DNA of 7,893 bases, taken from positions 1 to 7,893 of the forward strand of contig JBFYTF010000475.1 of assembly GCA_041300865.1 (NCBI GenBank), given 5' to 3'. This document shows positions 1-7,318 of this stretch, in pieces (the first letter of the stretch is position 1; each line of letters starts with the position of its first letter). The translations under genes were made by a program, and so were the position numbers. The notes beneath the pieces were generated by a model. The model had not been told where the DNA came from and ran no database searches. It was given only the letters and a program-made list of their open reading frames with translations. The DNA comes from JAAYZQ01 sp041300865 (GTDB lineage Bacteria; Chloroflexota; Anaerolineae; JAAYZQ01).

Positions 1-1123
1 GGCCGTTGATCAGCCACTCCGGATCCTCGGCGGCCAGCTGCTCCGCCTGGCCCGGTGCGAGATCGACCATCAGCTCGGCTTTGATGGTGCGCAGCGCCAC
101 AAATGGTGCCGGGAAATAGGCAGCGATATCGGCCATGCGTGCCGTGTACGGCCAGTGCCGGTCGTCGAGCAGCCGCCGGTAATTCACGTCGCCCTTGAGG
201 ATGACCAGGCCGGCGCTGCCCAGGCTGGCGGCCAGCGACGTGGGCAGGTGGCGAAAGCCGAGGTGGGTCGTCCAGAAGGGATGGTCTGACAGGGCCAACC
301 GGCCGCTGGCCAGGTACTTCTCCAGGCGCCGGCCCAACGGCTCGCCGGCAATGCGGGCCACCAGCCGCCGGGCATCGGCAACCATGGCATCGGACACGAA
401 AAAGGGCTGGCCCTTCAGGTGGAAGCGAATCCGGCGGGCCCAGTTCCGCCGCAGCAGGAAGTCGGCCAGGGCCAGGTCAAACAGCAGCTCCCGGCCGTCG
501 TTGTCCGTCACGACGTCCACCCAGCTCAGCCCGGCGGCCAGCAGCGCCTGCACGCGCTCGGAGTCGTCGACGAGGATGAGCTGTCGTTCCTGGTGCGTGG
601 CTGCCCCGCTCTGCGCCTCCTCCCGCGTCTCCAGGTGGCTGAGGTCGGCCCGGTTGCCCCACAGGCTGGAGTGCAGCAGCGTCGGGAAGTCATCCTCGAC
701 GGCGGCCAGCTCGTCCCGGTTCGCCGTCAGCCATGCGGCCGCTTGCTCTTCCTCCTGGCGCTTGAGCACGCCAAACGGATCCTGCCCCTGCCACGGGCCG
801 GGCTGAAAATAGTGCACCGCCTCGAGCAGCCGCCGGTAGAAGTAGGTCTCGGCCAGGTACCAGGGTAGGTCCAGCCAGGTCCGGCCCTCATACGTTGCCA
901 CAGCTAGATTCCACGACGCCGCATCGGGCGCCTGCTCGGTCAGCGGCTGCACCGGCCGTTGGGCCAGCTCGTCGCGGAATGCTTCGAGGGCATGCACCAC
1001 GGGCGCGGGATAGGCATTGTCGCGCATGACCTGGCGCAGGATCTGCGGCTTGCGCTCGACGATGGTCGTGCGCGCAAACGATCCCGGCTCCGACGTCATG
1101 AGCGGTGGCGGCAGCTCGCTCAT
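1..1123 (-). CDS. DUF89/ARMT1-like metal-dependent sugar-phosphate phosphatase (C-terminus cut by window edge)
   Basis: The reading frame is open for 374 residues and runs off the left edge. DUF89 is a family of metal-dependent phosphatases; members of the ARMT1-like subfamily have been reported to hydrolyse fructose 1-phosphate and related sugar phosphates, giving a metabolite damage-control role. Visible family blocks are LWGNRADLS (154-162), the metal-site block TDNDGRELLFDLALADFLL (206-224, with Asp207 and Asn208), HLKGQPFFVSD (235-245, Asp245 as a likely third metal ligand), KGDVNYRRLLDDRHW (310-324), and a terminal EWLING that normally lies just before the C-terminus, so few residues are missing. 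The start is the ATG that overlaps the upstream kinase stop codon (ATGA), preceded by a GAGGGAA ribosome-binding site. The coupling suggests it acts on the kinase product or a neighbouring phosphate ester (inference). Family assignment is firm; the substrate is unknown. Confidence 0.9.
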   Translation of the reverse strand, partial: MSELPPPLMTSEPGSFARTTIVERKPQILRQVMRDNAYPAPVVHALEAFRDELAQRPVQPLTEQAPDAASWNLAVATYEGRTWLDLPWYLAETYFYRRLLEAVHYFQPGPWQGQDPFGVLKRQEEEQAAAWLTANRDELAAVEDDFPTLLHSSLWGNRADLSHLETREEAQSGAATHQERQLILVDDSERVQALLAAGLSWVDVVTDNDGRELLFDLALADFLLRRNWARRIRFHLKGQPFFVSDAMVADARRLVARIAGEPLGRRLEKYLASGRLALSDHPFWTTHLGFRHLPTSLAASLGSAGLVILKGDVNYRRLLDDRHWPYTARMADIAAYFPAPFVALRTIKAELMVDLAPGQAEQLAAEDPEWLING

Positions 1124-2613
1124 TCCCGGCTTTCCCTCAACCCCAGAAAGCGCTCGTAGGCCGCGTCCCAGGCCGCGCCGGCCTCCGGTGCCGGCTGGAA
1201 GGTCTGGACGTCGAAGGAGCGGGCCACAAGCGCCCGGCCCTCGGCCAGCGAGGCAATCTCGCCCAGGGCCAGGGCCTGCACCAGCACGTTGCCGATGGCC
1301 GTCGCCTCCACCGGTCCGGCAACTACCGTCCGCGCCGTGGCATCGGCCGTGAACTGGTTGAGCAGCCCGTTGCGCGAGCCCCCGCCGATGATGTGCACCA
1401 CCGGCAGCCGGCGGCCGGCCATCTCGTCCAGGCGCTCGGCCACCCGGCGATACTCCAGCGTCAGGCTCTCCAGGGCGCAGCGCACGATCTCGCCCCGCGT
1501 TTGCGGCACCCGCTGCCCGCTCTCGGCACAGGCGGCCTGGATGCGGCCCGGCATGTCGCCGAGCGGCACGAAGCGGCTGTTGGAGGGCACGACCAGGGGG
1601 CCGAAGGCCGGCGCCTCGGCGGCCAGGCGCGTCAGCTCGTCGTAGGTCAGCGCCTCGCCCGCCCGCTGCCACTCGCGCCGGCACTCCTGCACCATCCACA
1701 GCCCGACGATGTTCTTCAGGAAGCGGATCGTGCCGCCCACCCCGCCCTCGTTCGTGAAATCGTAGGCCAGGCTGCGCTCGTCGATGATCGGCTGCGGAGC
1801 CTCGATACCCATGAGCGACCAGGTGCCTGAGCTGATATAGATCCAATCCTCGCCGGCGGCGGGCACGGCGGCCACGGCCGCGGCGGTGTCGTGGCCGGCG
1901 GCAGCCACCACCTGCACCGCGTCGCAGCACGCCTCGGCGGCGACGGACGGCAGCAGGCGGCCCAGCACAGTGCCCGTCGGGACGATGTCGCCCAGGAAGT
2001 GGCTCGGGATGTCCAGCCGGTCGAGGAGATCGTGCGCCCAGCCGCGGGCCACCGGGTTGTAGAACTGGGTTGTGGTGGCGATGCTGAACTCGCTGGCCTT
2101 GACGCCGGATAGCCAGAAGTTGAACAGGTCAGGCATGTTGAGCAGGGTGCGCGCCCCGGCCAGCGCCGGCGAGACGGCCCGGGCCATGGCCAGCAGCTGG
2201 TACAGGCTGTTGATCTCCATGAACTGCACGCCCGTCTGGCGATAGATCTCGGCCCGCGGCACCCGGCGCAATGCCTCGTCGAGCATGCCCTGCGTGCGCC
2301 GGTCGCGGTAGGTGAACGGGTTGCCCAGCAGCGAATCGTCGGCGGCCAGGAGACCAAAATCGATGCCCCACGTGTCCAGGCCGATGCTGGCCAGGGGCTC
2401 GCCGTCGTCCGCCGCACGCCGTGCGGCGAGGGCCAGGCCGTGCTTGATCTCGCTCCACAGGCGCAGCGCGTCCCAATGCAGGCTGTCCAGGACGCGCACC
2501 GCGCCGTTGGGAAAACGGTGGATCTCGTCCAGGTAGAGCCGGTCGCGGTCGATCCGGCCCACGACGGCCCGGCCACTCTCGGCGCCCAGGTCAAAGGCCA
2601 GGAATCTGGACAT
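1120..2613 (-). CDS. rhaB: Rhamnulokinase-type FGGY carbohydrate kinase
   Basis: This is a complete 497-residue FGGY kinase, the usual length for L-rhamnulokinase, which transfers phosphate from ATP to O1 of L-rhamnulose in the cytoplasm. The N-terminal DLGAESGR (8-14) is the rhamnulokinase version of the FGGY phosphate-binding loop. LDTWGIDFGLL (79-89), NMPDLFNFWLSG (159-170) and ATTTQFYNP (179-187) match the sugar-binding half. GHDTAAAV (240-247) carries the catalytic base Asp242. SSGTWSLMG (261-269), IGGGSRNGLLNQFTADAT (409-426) and GPVEATAIGN (433-442) form the ATP domain. An AGGAGGG ribosome-binding site at 2621-2627 overlaps the preceding gene's stop codon, 7 nt before the ATG. The family is firm. 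Whether the substrate is L-rhamnulose is uncertain: no rhamnose isomerase or aldolase is nearby, and the adjoining genes suggest another ketose. Confidence 0.87.
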   Translation of the reverse strand: MSRFLAFDLGAESGRAVVGRIDRDRLYLDEIHRFPNGAVRVLDSLHWDALRLWSEIKHGLALAARRAADDGEPLASIGLDTWGIDFGLLAADDSLLGNPFTYRDRRTQGMLDEALRRVPRAEIYRQTGVQFMEINSLYQLLAMARAVSPALAGARTLLNMPDLFNFWLSGVKASEFSIATTTQFYNPVARGWAHDLLDRLDIPSHFLGDIVPTGTVLGRLLPSVAAEACCDAVQVVAAAGHDTAAAVAAVPAAGEDWIYISSGTWSLMGIEAPQPIIDERSLAYDFTNEGGVGGTIRFLKNIVGLWMVQECRREWQRAGEALTYDELTRLAAEAPAFGPLVVPSNSRFVPLGDMPGRIQAACAESGQRVPQTRGEIVRCALESLTLEYRRVAERLDEMAGRRLPVVHIIGGGSRNGLLNQFTADATARTVVAGPVEATAIGNVLVQALALGEIASLAEGRALVARSFDVQTFQPAPEAGAAWDAAYERFLGLRESRE

Positions 2614-2625
2614 CGTGCTGCCCTC

Positions 2626-3417
2626 CTATCTCATCTCCTGCCCGCCGGTGACGTTCACGGCCTGGCCCGTCATGTAGCCCGCCTGGTCCGAGGCGAGAAA
2701 CACGACGACGTTGGCCACGTCGTCGTAGGTGCAGCCGCGCTTCATGGGCACCTCGTCGATGTACTTCTGCCGCACCTCGGCCTCGGTGATGCCCCACTTC
2801 TTGGCGTACTGCTTGTAGAGCGAGTCTACCCACAGCGGCGAGTCCAGCAGGTTGCCGGGGAAGACGGCGTTGACGCGCACCCCAACCTCGGCCAGCTCCA
2901 GGGCCAGGCTCTGCGTCAGGCCGATGCCGCCGAACTTGCTGGCCGCGTAGGCCGAGTTCTTGTAGCTGCCCTTCTTGCCCGACTTGCTGTTGATCTGGAC
3001 GATGGCGCCGCTGCGCTGGGCCTTCATCACCCGGGCGGCGTGCTTGGCGCACAGAAAGTAGCCGAACAGGTTGACGTTCATCACCAGGCGCCACTTCTCC
3101 GCCGGGAACTCGTCCACCGCCTCGGCGATGAGGACGCCCGCGTTGGACACCAGGATGTCTAACCGGCCCAGGGCCTCGACGGTGCGGGCCACCATGGCCT
3201 CCACCTGCGCCTCGTCGGTGACGTCGACGCCCAGGCCCAGGGTCCGGCGCCCTGTGCGGGCTGCGATCTCGGCCGCCGTCCGCTCTGCCCCCTCCCGGTT
3301 TAGATCGGCGACGGCCACGTGCGCCCCGGCTCGGGCCAGCCGGTCGGACAGGGCCGCTCCCAGTCCCTGCGCTCCGCCCGTCACCAGGGCGATCTTGTCT
3401 GCCAACACCTGTGTCAT
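2626..3417 (-). CDS. Sorbitol-6-phosphate 2-dehydrogenase-like SDR
   Basis: This 263-residue classical short-chain dehydrogenase resembles SrlD/GutD, which oxidises D-glucitol 6-phosphate to D-fructose 6-phosphate with NAD+. The Rossmann motif is TGGAQGLG (13-20); Asp38 at the end of the second strand predicts NAD(H) preference; NAG is at 92-94. The catalytic tetrad is Asn116, Ser144, Tyr157 and Lys161. The stretches INSKSGKKGSYKNSAYAASK (142-161), FGGIGLTQSLALELAE (162-177), GNLLDSP (188-194), YIDEVPMKRGC (219-229) and GQAVNVTGGQ (251-260) follow the SrlD pattern more closely than a generic SDR, from memory of E. coli SrlD. A GAGGAGG ribosome-binding site (3422-3428) lies 4 nt before the ATG. 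It sits 12 bp from both neighbouring genes. A different hexitol-phosphate substrate is possible. Confidence 0.87.
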   Translation of the reverse strand: MTQVLADKIALVTGGAQGLGAALSDRLARAGAHVAVADLNREGAERTAAEIAARTGRRTLGLGVDVTDEAQVEAMVARTVEALGRLDILVSNAGVLIAEAVDEFPAEKWRLVMNVNLFGYFLCAKHAARVMKAQRSGAIVQINSKSGKKGSYKNSAYAASKFGGIGLTQSLALELAEVGVRVNAVFPGNLLDSPLWVDSLYKQYAKKWGITEAEVRQKYIDEVPMKRGCTYDDVANVVVFLASDQAGYMTGQAVNVTGGQEMR

Positions 3418-3429
3418 GGTGCCTCCTCG

Positions 3430-5160
3430 TCAGGGCAGCATCAGGCGCAACAGCTCGTGTTCCGCCTCCACCGTCCACTCCCGCCCGTCCTTGAGCCGGT
3501 CGTAGACGCCGGGCATCGCCTCCCGCAGGTCGGCGATCGCTACCAGGGGCAGCTCCCGGATATTGGGGTAGATGACCACCTTGCCCGGGAAGACCGTGTC
3601 CTGCACCGCCATGAGCCCGTCGCGTGCCGCGGCCAACGAGCCGATGGCTGCCACCGAGCGGTTGGGCAACAGCTCGCCCGACTCTGCCTGGTGCAGCATC
3701 AGCCGCAAATCGTCGATGTTCGACGCCGACTGGCCGATGACGCGCACGTCCTTCAGATACACGTCGCTCAGGTCGAGGGCCGCCATCGTGCCGCGGGCGA
3801 CGCCGGCAAAGACGTTCATCACCCCCTGGGGTGCCAGGTGGGTGGCCGCCTCCGAGATGACGGCCGGCACGGGCGCCAGCACCACGATATCGTCAAAGCC
3901 ATCCTGGGCAAAGGGGGCCATGCCCGCCTCGTACGCGGCGCGGTCCATGGGGTTCAGGCACAGCAGCTCCACGCCGCATGATTCGGCTTCGGCGGCAAAG
4001 CTGGCCCGCAGGTCGTCTAGACGCAGGTCGCTGACGTCGGTGCAGACCATGACCGCCGGTGCCCCGTGGCCCGAGGCGGCCAGCTGGATGGCGCGCTGGA
4101 CGTGCATGCGCCCCATCGGCCCGCCGGCGCCGACGAACCAGGCGCGCCCACCCGGTCGTAGGGCGGAACGCACCGGCACGCGACCGTAGGCCTCGGCCAC
4201 GTCGGGACCGCGGCCGCCGACGTACGTCCAGCGGTTGTAGTGCACCCGCCCGACGTCGACCGTCACCTTGCGCGCCATGGGTTCGTCGTCCAGGATGGCC
4301 ACGATGCCAAAATCGGCGAGGTGGGGGCTGACCGCTTCGACGGCCTCCGGGTCGGCACCAAGCAGCACCACGTCGTCCACGGGCGCCACGGGCGGGCGGC
4401 CGAGGTCCGGGGCGGCCAGAACCTCAATGCCCAGCGCTGCCGCCCGCTCGCGCAGCCAGCCCTCGAACGCGGCCGGCACCCGGGTCAGCAGCAGCCGGGC
4501 CGGGTGCGAGTCCGCGTCAAACCCCTGGCCGATGCGGTAGCCGTCCCCGGGCCGCGCGCGGCCGGTGCCCACGATCCAGGCCGTGCCGCCGGCCTTGAGC
4601 ATGGTCCGGTACTGGAGCTGGTAGGCGGCGATGACACACGCCCACGGCTCGGTCAGCGCCGACTCGGCATAGCCTGTGCCCGGCTGGACGGGGATGAGAT
4701 AGTTACCGTCGTCGCCGTTGAGGATGCGCTGGTCGATGACCCCGTACTGCGACAGCGCACCCTGGATCTCGTAGCCGTACGCATAGCCCACGCCGCCGAC
4801 AAAGACGTCGGATTGGATGATAAACCGGTCCCCGGCGCGGTATTGCTCCCGCAGGTTCTCCCCGACGCCGACGACGGTCATACTCACCTCGTGGCCGAGC
4901 GTCACCGGGTTGGCGCGCATATCGCGGTAGATGCGGGGGTGCTCCTCGCCCAGGCGGATCACCTTGATGTCGGAAAAGCAGAGCCCGCAGGCGTCGTGGC
5001 GCACCAGCAGCTCGTCAGGCCCGTAGTCGGGCATGGGCACCTCGATGGGCGCGCCGGCCTGGCCCAGGTTGTCGAACCCGGCACCGTACAGCGGCCACAG
5101 CCGGTTGCCCTCCGGCAGCGGCCCGCGCCCGCTCTGATACTCGCTCAACTTGTCAGTCAT
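3430..5160 (-). CDS. SorE/YggP-like zinc MDR sugar-phosphate dehydrogenase with duplicated Rossmann domain
   Basis: This is a 576-residue medium-chain dehydrogenase; relatives such as L-sorbose-1-phosphate reductase and YggP are about 410-425 residues. The N-terminal catalytic domain (about 1-180) has the zinc motif CGLCFSD (58-64, Cys61 likely ligand), GHE (89-91) and TEPWACV (170-175); the Cys cluster for a structural zinc is absent. A first nucleotide-binding copy (about 190-325) has a degraded glycine motif, GTGRARPG (198-205). A second (about 336-480) has an intact GAGGPMG (344-350). The C-terminal part, with GKVVIYPNIRELPLVAIADL (526-545), resembles the YggP tail. The start was set at the ATG preceded by GGAGAGGA (5165-5172); the frame stays open upstream but there it lies over the previous gene and reads as Arg/Ala-rich shadow sequence. 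Likely role: reduction of a ketose 1-phosphate to a hexitol phosphate. Substrate is inferred. Confidence 0.85.
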   Translation of the reverse strand: MTDKLSEYQSGRGPLPEGNRLWPLYGAGFDNLGQAGAPIEVPMPDYGPDELLVRHDACGLCFSDIKVIRLGEEHPRIYRDMRANPVTLGHEVSMTVVGVGENLREQYRAGDRFIIQSDVFVGGVGYAYGYEIQGALSQYGVIDQRILNGDDGNYLIPVQPGTGYAESALTEPWACVIAAYQLQYRTMLKAGGTAWIVGTGRARPGDGYRIGQGFDADSHPARLLLTRVPAAFEGWLRERAAALGIEVLAAPDLGRPPVAPVDDVVLLGADPEAVEAVSPHLADFGIVAILDDEPMARKVTVDVGRVHYNRWTYVGGRGPDVAEAYGRVPVRSALRPGGRAWFVGAGGPMGRMHVQRAIQLAASGHGAPAVMVCTDVSDLRLDDLRASFAAEAESCGVELLCLNPMDRAAYEAGMAPFAQDGFDDIVVLAPVPAVISEAATHLAPQGVMNVFAGVARGTMAALDLSDVYLKDVRVIGQSASNIDDLRLMLHQAESGELLPNRSVAAIGSLAAARDGLMAVQDTVFPGKVVIYPNIRELPLVAIADLREAMPGVYDRLKDGREWTVEAEHELLRLMLP

Positions 5161-5176
5161 CGCGTCCTCTCCGCTC

Positions 5177-6514
5177 TTACGCGCCGAGGGCGGCCAGCAC
5201 CTGGCCGGGATCCAGGTTGTCGGACACCGCCCCGAGAGCCACCTGCGCGACCTTGCCCGGCGGAAGCATGCGGCCGGTGCGCGTGTAAAAGGCATTTCGC
5301 TCGCGGCGGCCTGGCAGGTGGCCCGCCGCCCAGGCACTCTGGTAGCCCAGGCCGCAGGTGCGCTGCAGCGCCGTGTGGCCATAGATCATGGCTGCGCCCT
5401 CCAGAAACGCCGGGCGCAGCGGGGCCAGCTCGGGCGCGTCGAACTCGTCGGCCAGCTTCTGGCCCGGGCTGTTCATCTCGGTGCCCACGTTTAGGGGCAG
5501 GTCCAGGTCGCGGGCCAGCTCCACGATCCGGTTCAGGTTCCGCACCTTTGTCCGGCGCAGCTCGGGAGCGGCCACGTTCCAGTTGCGGTCGGGGATGATG
5601 TTCAGGGCGACCACGCCCTTGCCTATCGTCAGTGCCAGTAGCTCCTCGATGTCCTGCTCGCCGGCCGACAGCCCGTCGAGCCAGGCCAGGCAGGGCAGGG
5701 CACCGCAGGCCACGATCAGGTTGTGGAACTCGTCCACGGTAGGGAACATGCCCGACTCGGGCGTGACATAGCCCACGCCGCCCTGCTTCATCAGCCTGGC
5801 CCGCACCAGGTTTTGGAAGCCGGCCGGGGACTGCATGATGTCTGCTATCTCCTCCCGCGTTCCGCCCAGCCGGTCCGCCCAGAACCCAGCGGGATCGGGA
5901 ACGGAGCCTGCAGCGGCGGTAATGTAGGCGGCCACCAGGTGCCGCTCCGTTGGGTTGCCCGCCGGGGTGAGGGGCAGCACATCGTGCTCGTAGTCGATGG
6001 TCACCGGGTCGAGATAGGCGTTGACCCGGGCGACGATGGCCTGATTGCGCTCGGCGGCCCGCCGGCCCAGGCCGGCCAGGATGGGCGCCACTGCCTCCGG
6101 CACGCGGCCCGCCGTAAAGCCGATGCCCATGTGGTAGGCGACGCCCGGCTCGCCGGGCGAGTTGATCTCCCGGGTTGCGAACTCGGGAATGAACACCCGC
6201 GTCTCGATGCCGGCGCTGCCCCGCACGCCGAGGACCTCGCAGGCGTCCAGGAACTCGTCCACGGCGTCCAGGACGTCGAAATCGACGATACCCGCCGCGG
6301 CCCAGCCCTGCTTCCGTGCCAGCCAGGCCAACGACGACGGTGAGTGGCCGTAGGCATTGAAAGAGAAAAAGGTGTGGCAGTGCATGTTGACCACGCCCGC
6401 GCCGTCCAGTGGTGGCGGCGCCTGCTGGCGCAGCCCGGCCAGCCCGGCGACGACGGCGCTGCGCACCGCGGGGTCTAGATCCACCAGGCCGGCCTCTAAG
6501 CGCCTCACGTCCAT
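5177..6514 (-). CDS. PHP-domain metallo-phosphatase-like protein
   Basis: This is a 445-residue cytoplasmic protein with a PHP (polymerase and histidinol phosphatase) type N-terminus. NMHCHTFFSFNAYGHSP (43-59) is the HxH metal motif with His45 and His47. GIVDFDV (75-81) stands where ITDHD is usual, so the normal His is missing. GIETRVFIP (102-110, Glu104) and YHMGIGF (127-133, His128) follow the PHP order. A helical insert of about 90 residues (150-240) separates this from GGVGYVTPES (245-254), LAWLDG (276-281), GTEMNSPGQKLAD (344-356) and YGHTALQR (378-385). PHP proteins hydrolyse phosphomonoesters or related bonds using a metal cluster; the substrate here is unknown and probably a sugar or hexitol phosphate given the operon. 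It follows the repressor gene and precedes the dehydrogenase by 16 bp. An alternative ATG at 6538, overlapping the repressor stop as ATGA, would add 8 residues. Confidence 0.75.
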   Translation of the reverse strand: MDVRRLEAGLVDLDPAVRSAVVAGLAGLRQQAPPPLDGAGVVNMHCHTFFSFNAYGHSPSSLAWLARKQGWAAAGIVDFDVLDAVDEFLDACEVLGVRGSAGIETRVFIPEFATREINSPGEPGVAYHMGIGFTAGRVPEAVAPILAGLGRRAAERNQAIVARVNAYLDPVTIDYEHDVLPLTPAGNPTERHLVAAYITAAAGSVPDPAGFWADRLGGTREEIADIMQSPAGFQNLVRARLMKQGGVGYVTPESGMFPTVDEFHNLIVACGALPCLAWLDGLSAGEQDIEELLALTIGKGVVALNIIPDRNWNVAAPELRRTKVRNLNRIVELARDLDLPLNVGTEMNSPGQKLADEFDAPELAPLRPAFLEGAAMIYGHTALQRTCGLGYQSAWAAGHLPGRRERNAFYTRTGRMLPPGKVAQVALGAVSDNLDPGQVLAALGA

Positions 6515-6519
6515 CTCGG

Positions 6520-6529
6520 CCTCCCCTCC
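6520..6529 (-). promoter_or_regulatory. Strong Shine-Dalgarno deciding the PHP-protein start
   Basis: On the minus strand GGAGGGGAGG lies 5 nt before the ATG at 6514. It favours that start over the ATG at 6538, which overlaps the repressor stop codon and has only a weak purine stretch ahead of it. Both starts are in frame. Confidence 0.7.
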
Positions 6530-6534
6530 ATCTT

Positions 6535-7308
6535 TCATACCAGCACCACCTGGACGCCGCGCTCCCGCAGGGCTTGGACCATGTCCTCGGGCGCGCCGTC
6601 GTCGACGATGACCCGCTGCAGCTGCTCGACGTTGGCCAGGGGAGCGAAGGTGACCTGGCCCCACTTGCTGCTGTCGACCACGGCAATGACCTCCTTGGAG
6701 CGCTCTAACATGCGGCGCTTCAGATCGACCTCGTCGGGGCTGGTGTCGGTCAGCCCTTCCTCGAGGGTAAAGCCACCGGCACCAAAGAATGCCTTCTGCA
6801 GGTGGTAGCCTTCCAGAATGCAGGCCCCTTCCTCGCCCACCAGGGAGGCGGAGGCAGGGCGCAGCGTGCCGCCGGGCATGACGACGGTCACCCCCGGCGA
6901 GTCCACGAATTCGAGGGCGATGAACAGGCCGTTGGTCACGACCGTCAGCTCGCGCCGGTCCTTCAAGTGGTGGGCGATCTGCCACGCCGTGGTGCTGGCA
7001 TCGAGGGCGATGGCGTCGCCGTCGCGCACTAGCTCCGCCGCCGCGCGGCCGATGCGCTCCTTCTGGCCCAGGTGCAGCTCTTTGCGCAGCGCAAAGGCGG
7101 GCAGGTCCGAGTCGGGTGGGGGTGGGAGCATGGCCCCGCCGTGGGTGCGGACGAGGCGTCTCTGCCCTTCGAGGGTGGCGAGGTCGTTGCGAATGGTCAC
7201 GGCCGAGACGCCGAACCGGTCACTCAGCTCCGCGACCGATATCCGGCCCTCCTCGTGGAGGAGGGTCACGATCTGGTCGAGTCTTTCTTGCAGAAAAAGC
7301 TTCTCCAT
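6535..7308 (-). CDS. DeoR-family transcriptional repressor of the sugar operon
   Basis: This is a 257-residue DeoR/GlpR-type regulator of normal length. The N-terminal winged helix-turn-helix spans about 5-57, with ISVAELSDRFGVSAVTIRND (23-42) and the family signature RTHGGA (54-59). The C-terminal sugar-phosphate sensor domain shows LDASTTAWQIAHHL (102-115), VTNG (124-127), GGTLRPASASLVG (146-158), FFGAGGFTLEEGLTD (174-188) and VVDSSKWGQ (210-218). DeoR proteins repress sugar operons and are usually released by a phosphorylated intermediate, so the effector is likely a sugar phosphate made by this pathway. The start at 7308 was chosen over an in-frame ATG at 7374, which lies within the promoter spacer and would add residues unlike the family. 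The ribosome-binding site is weak (AAGG abutting the ATG). As first gene of the operon it is probably autoregulated. Confidence 0.94.
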   Translation of the reverse strand: MEKLFLQERLDQIVTLLHEEGRISVAELSDRFGVSAVTIRNDLATLEGQRRLVRTHGGAMLPPPPDSDLPAFALRKELHLGQKERIGRAAAELVRDGDAIALDASTTAWQIAHHLKDRRELTVVTNGLFIALEFVDSPGVTVVMPGGTLRPASASLVGEEGACILEGYHLQKAFFGAGGFTLEEGLTDTSPDEVDLKRRMLERSKEVIAVVDSSKWGQVTFAPLANVEQLQRVIVDDGAPEDMVQALRERGVQVVLV

Positions 7309-7318
7309 CCTTGCGTTT

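Noticed and set aside
1105..1830. Plus-strand open frame of 241 codons opposite the kinase
   Set aside because: His/Arg/Ala-rich shadow without domains; the opposite strand encodes a complete FGGY kinase.
2591..3478. Minus-strand open frame in another phase across the SDR gene
   Set aside because: Gly/Arg-rich translation without motifs; the SDR frame has the full catalytic tetrad and a proper ribosome-binding site.
5161..5382. N-terminal extension of the dehydrogenase upstream of 5160
   Set aside because: It overlaps the end of the PHP gene, reads as Arg/Ala-rich shadow sequence, and the ATG at 5160 has a good ribosome-binding site and fits the family N-terminus.
4240..5598. Long plus-strand open frame (452 codons) antisense to the dehydrogenase and PHP genes
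   Set aside because: The translation is rich in Arg, Gly, Pro, Ala and His with no family motifs, and it lies wholly opposite genes with clear motifs; high G+C makes such shadows common.
6515..6985. N-terminal extension of the PHP protein to 6985
   Set aside because: It lies in the wrong phase over the repressor gene and is a Gly/Arg-rich shadow; starts at 6514 or 6538 are far more plausible.
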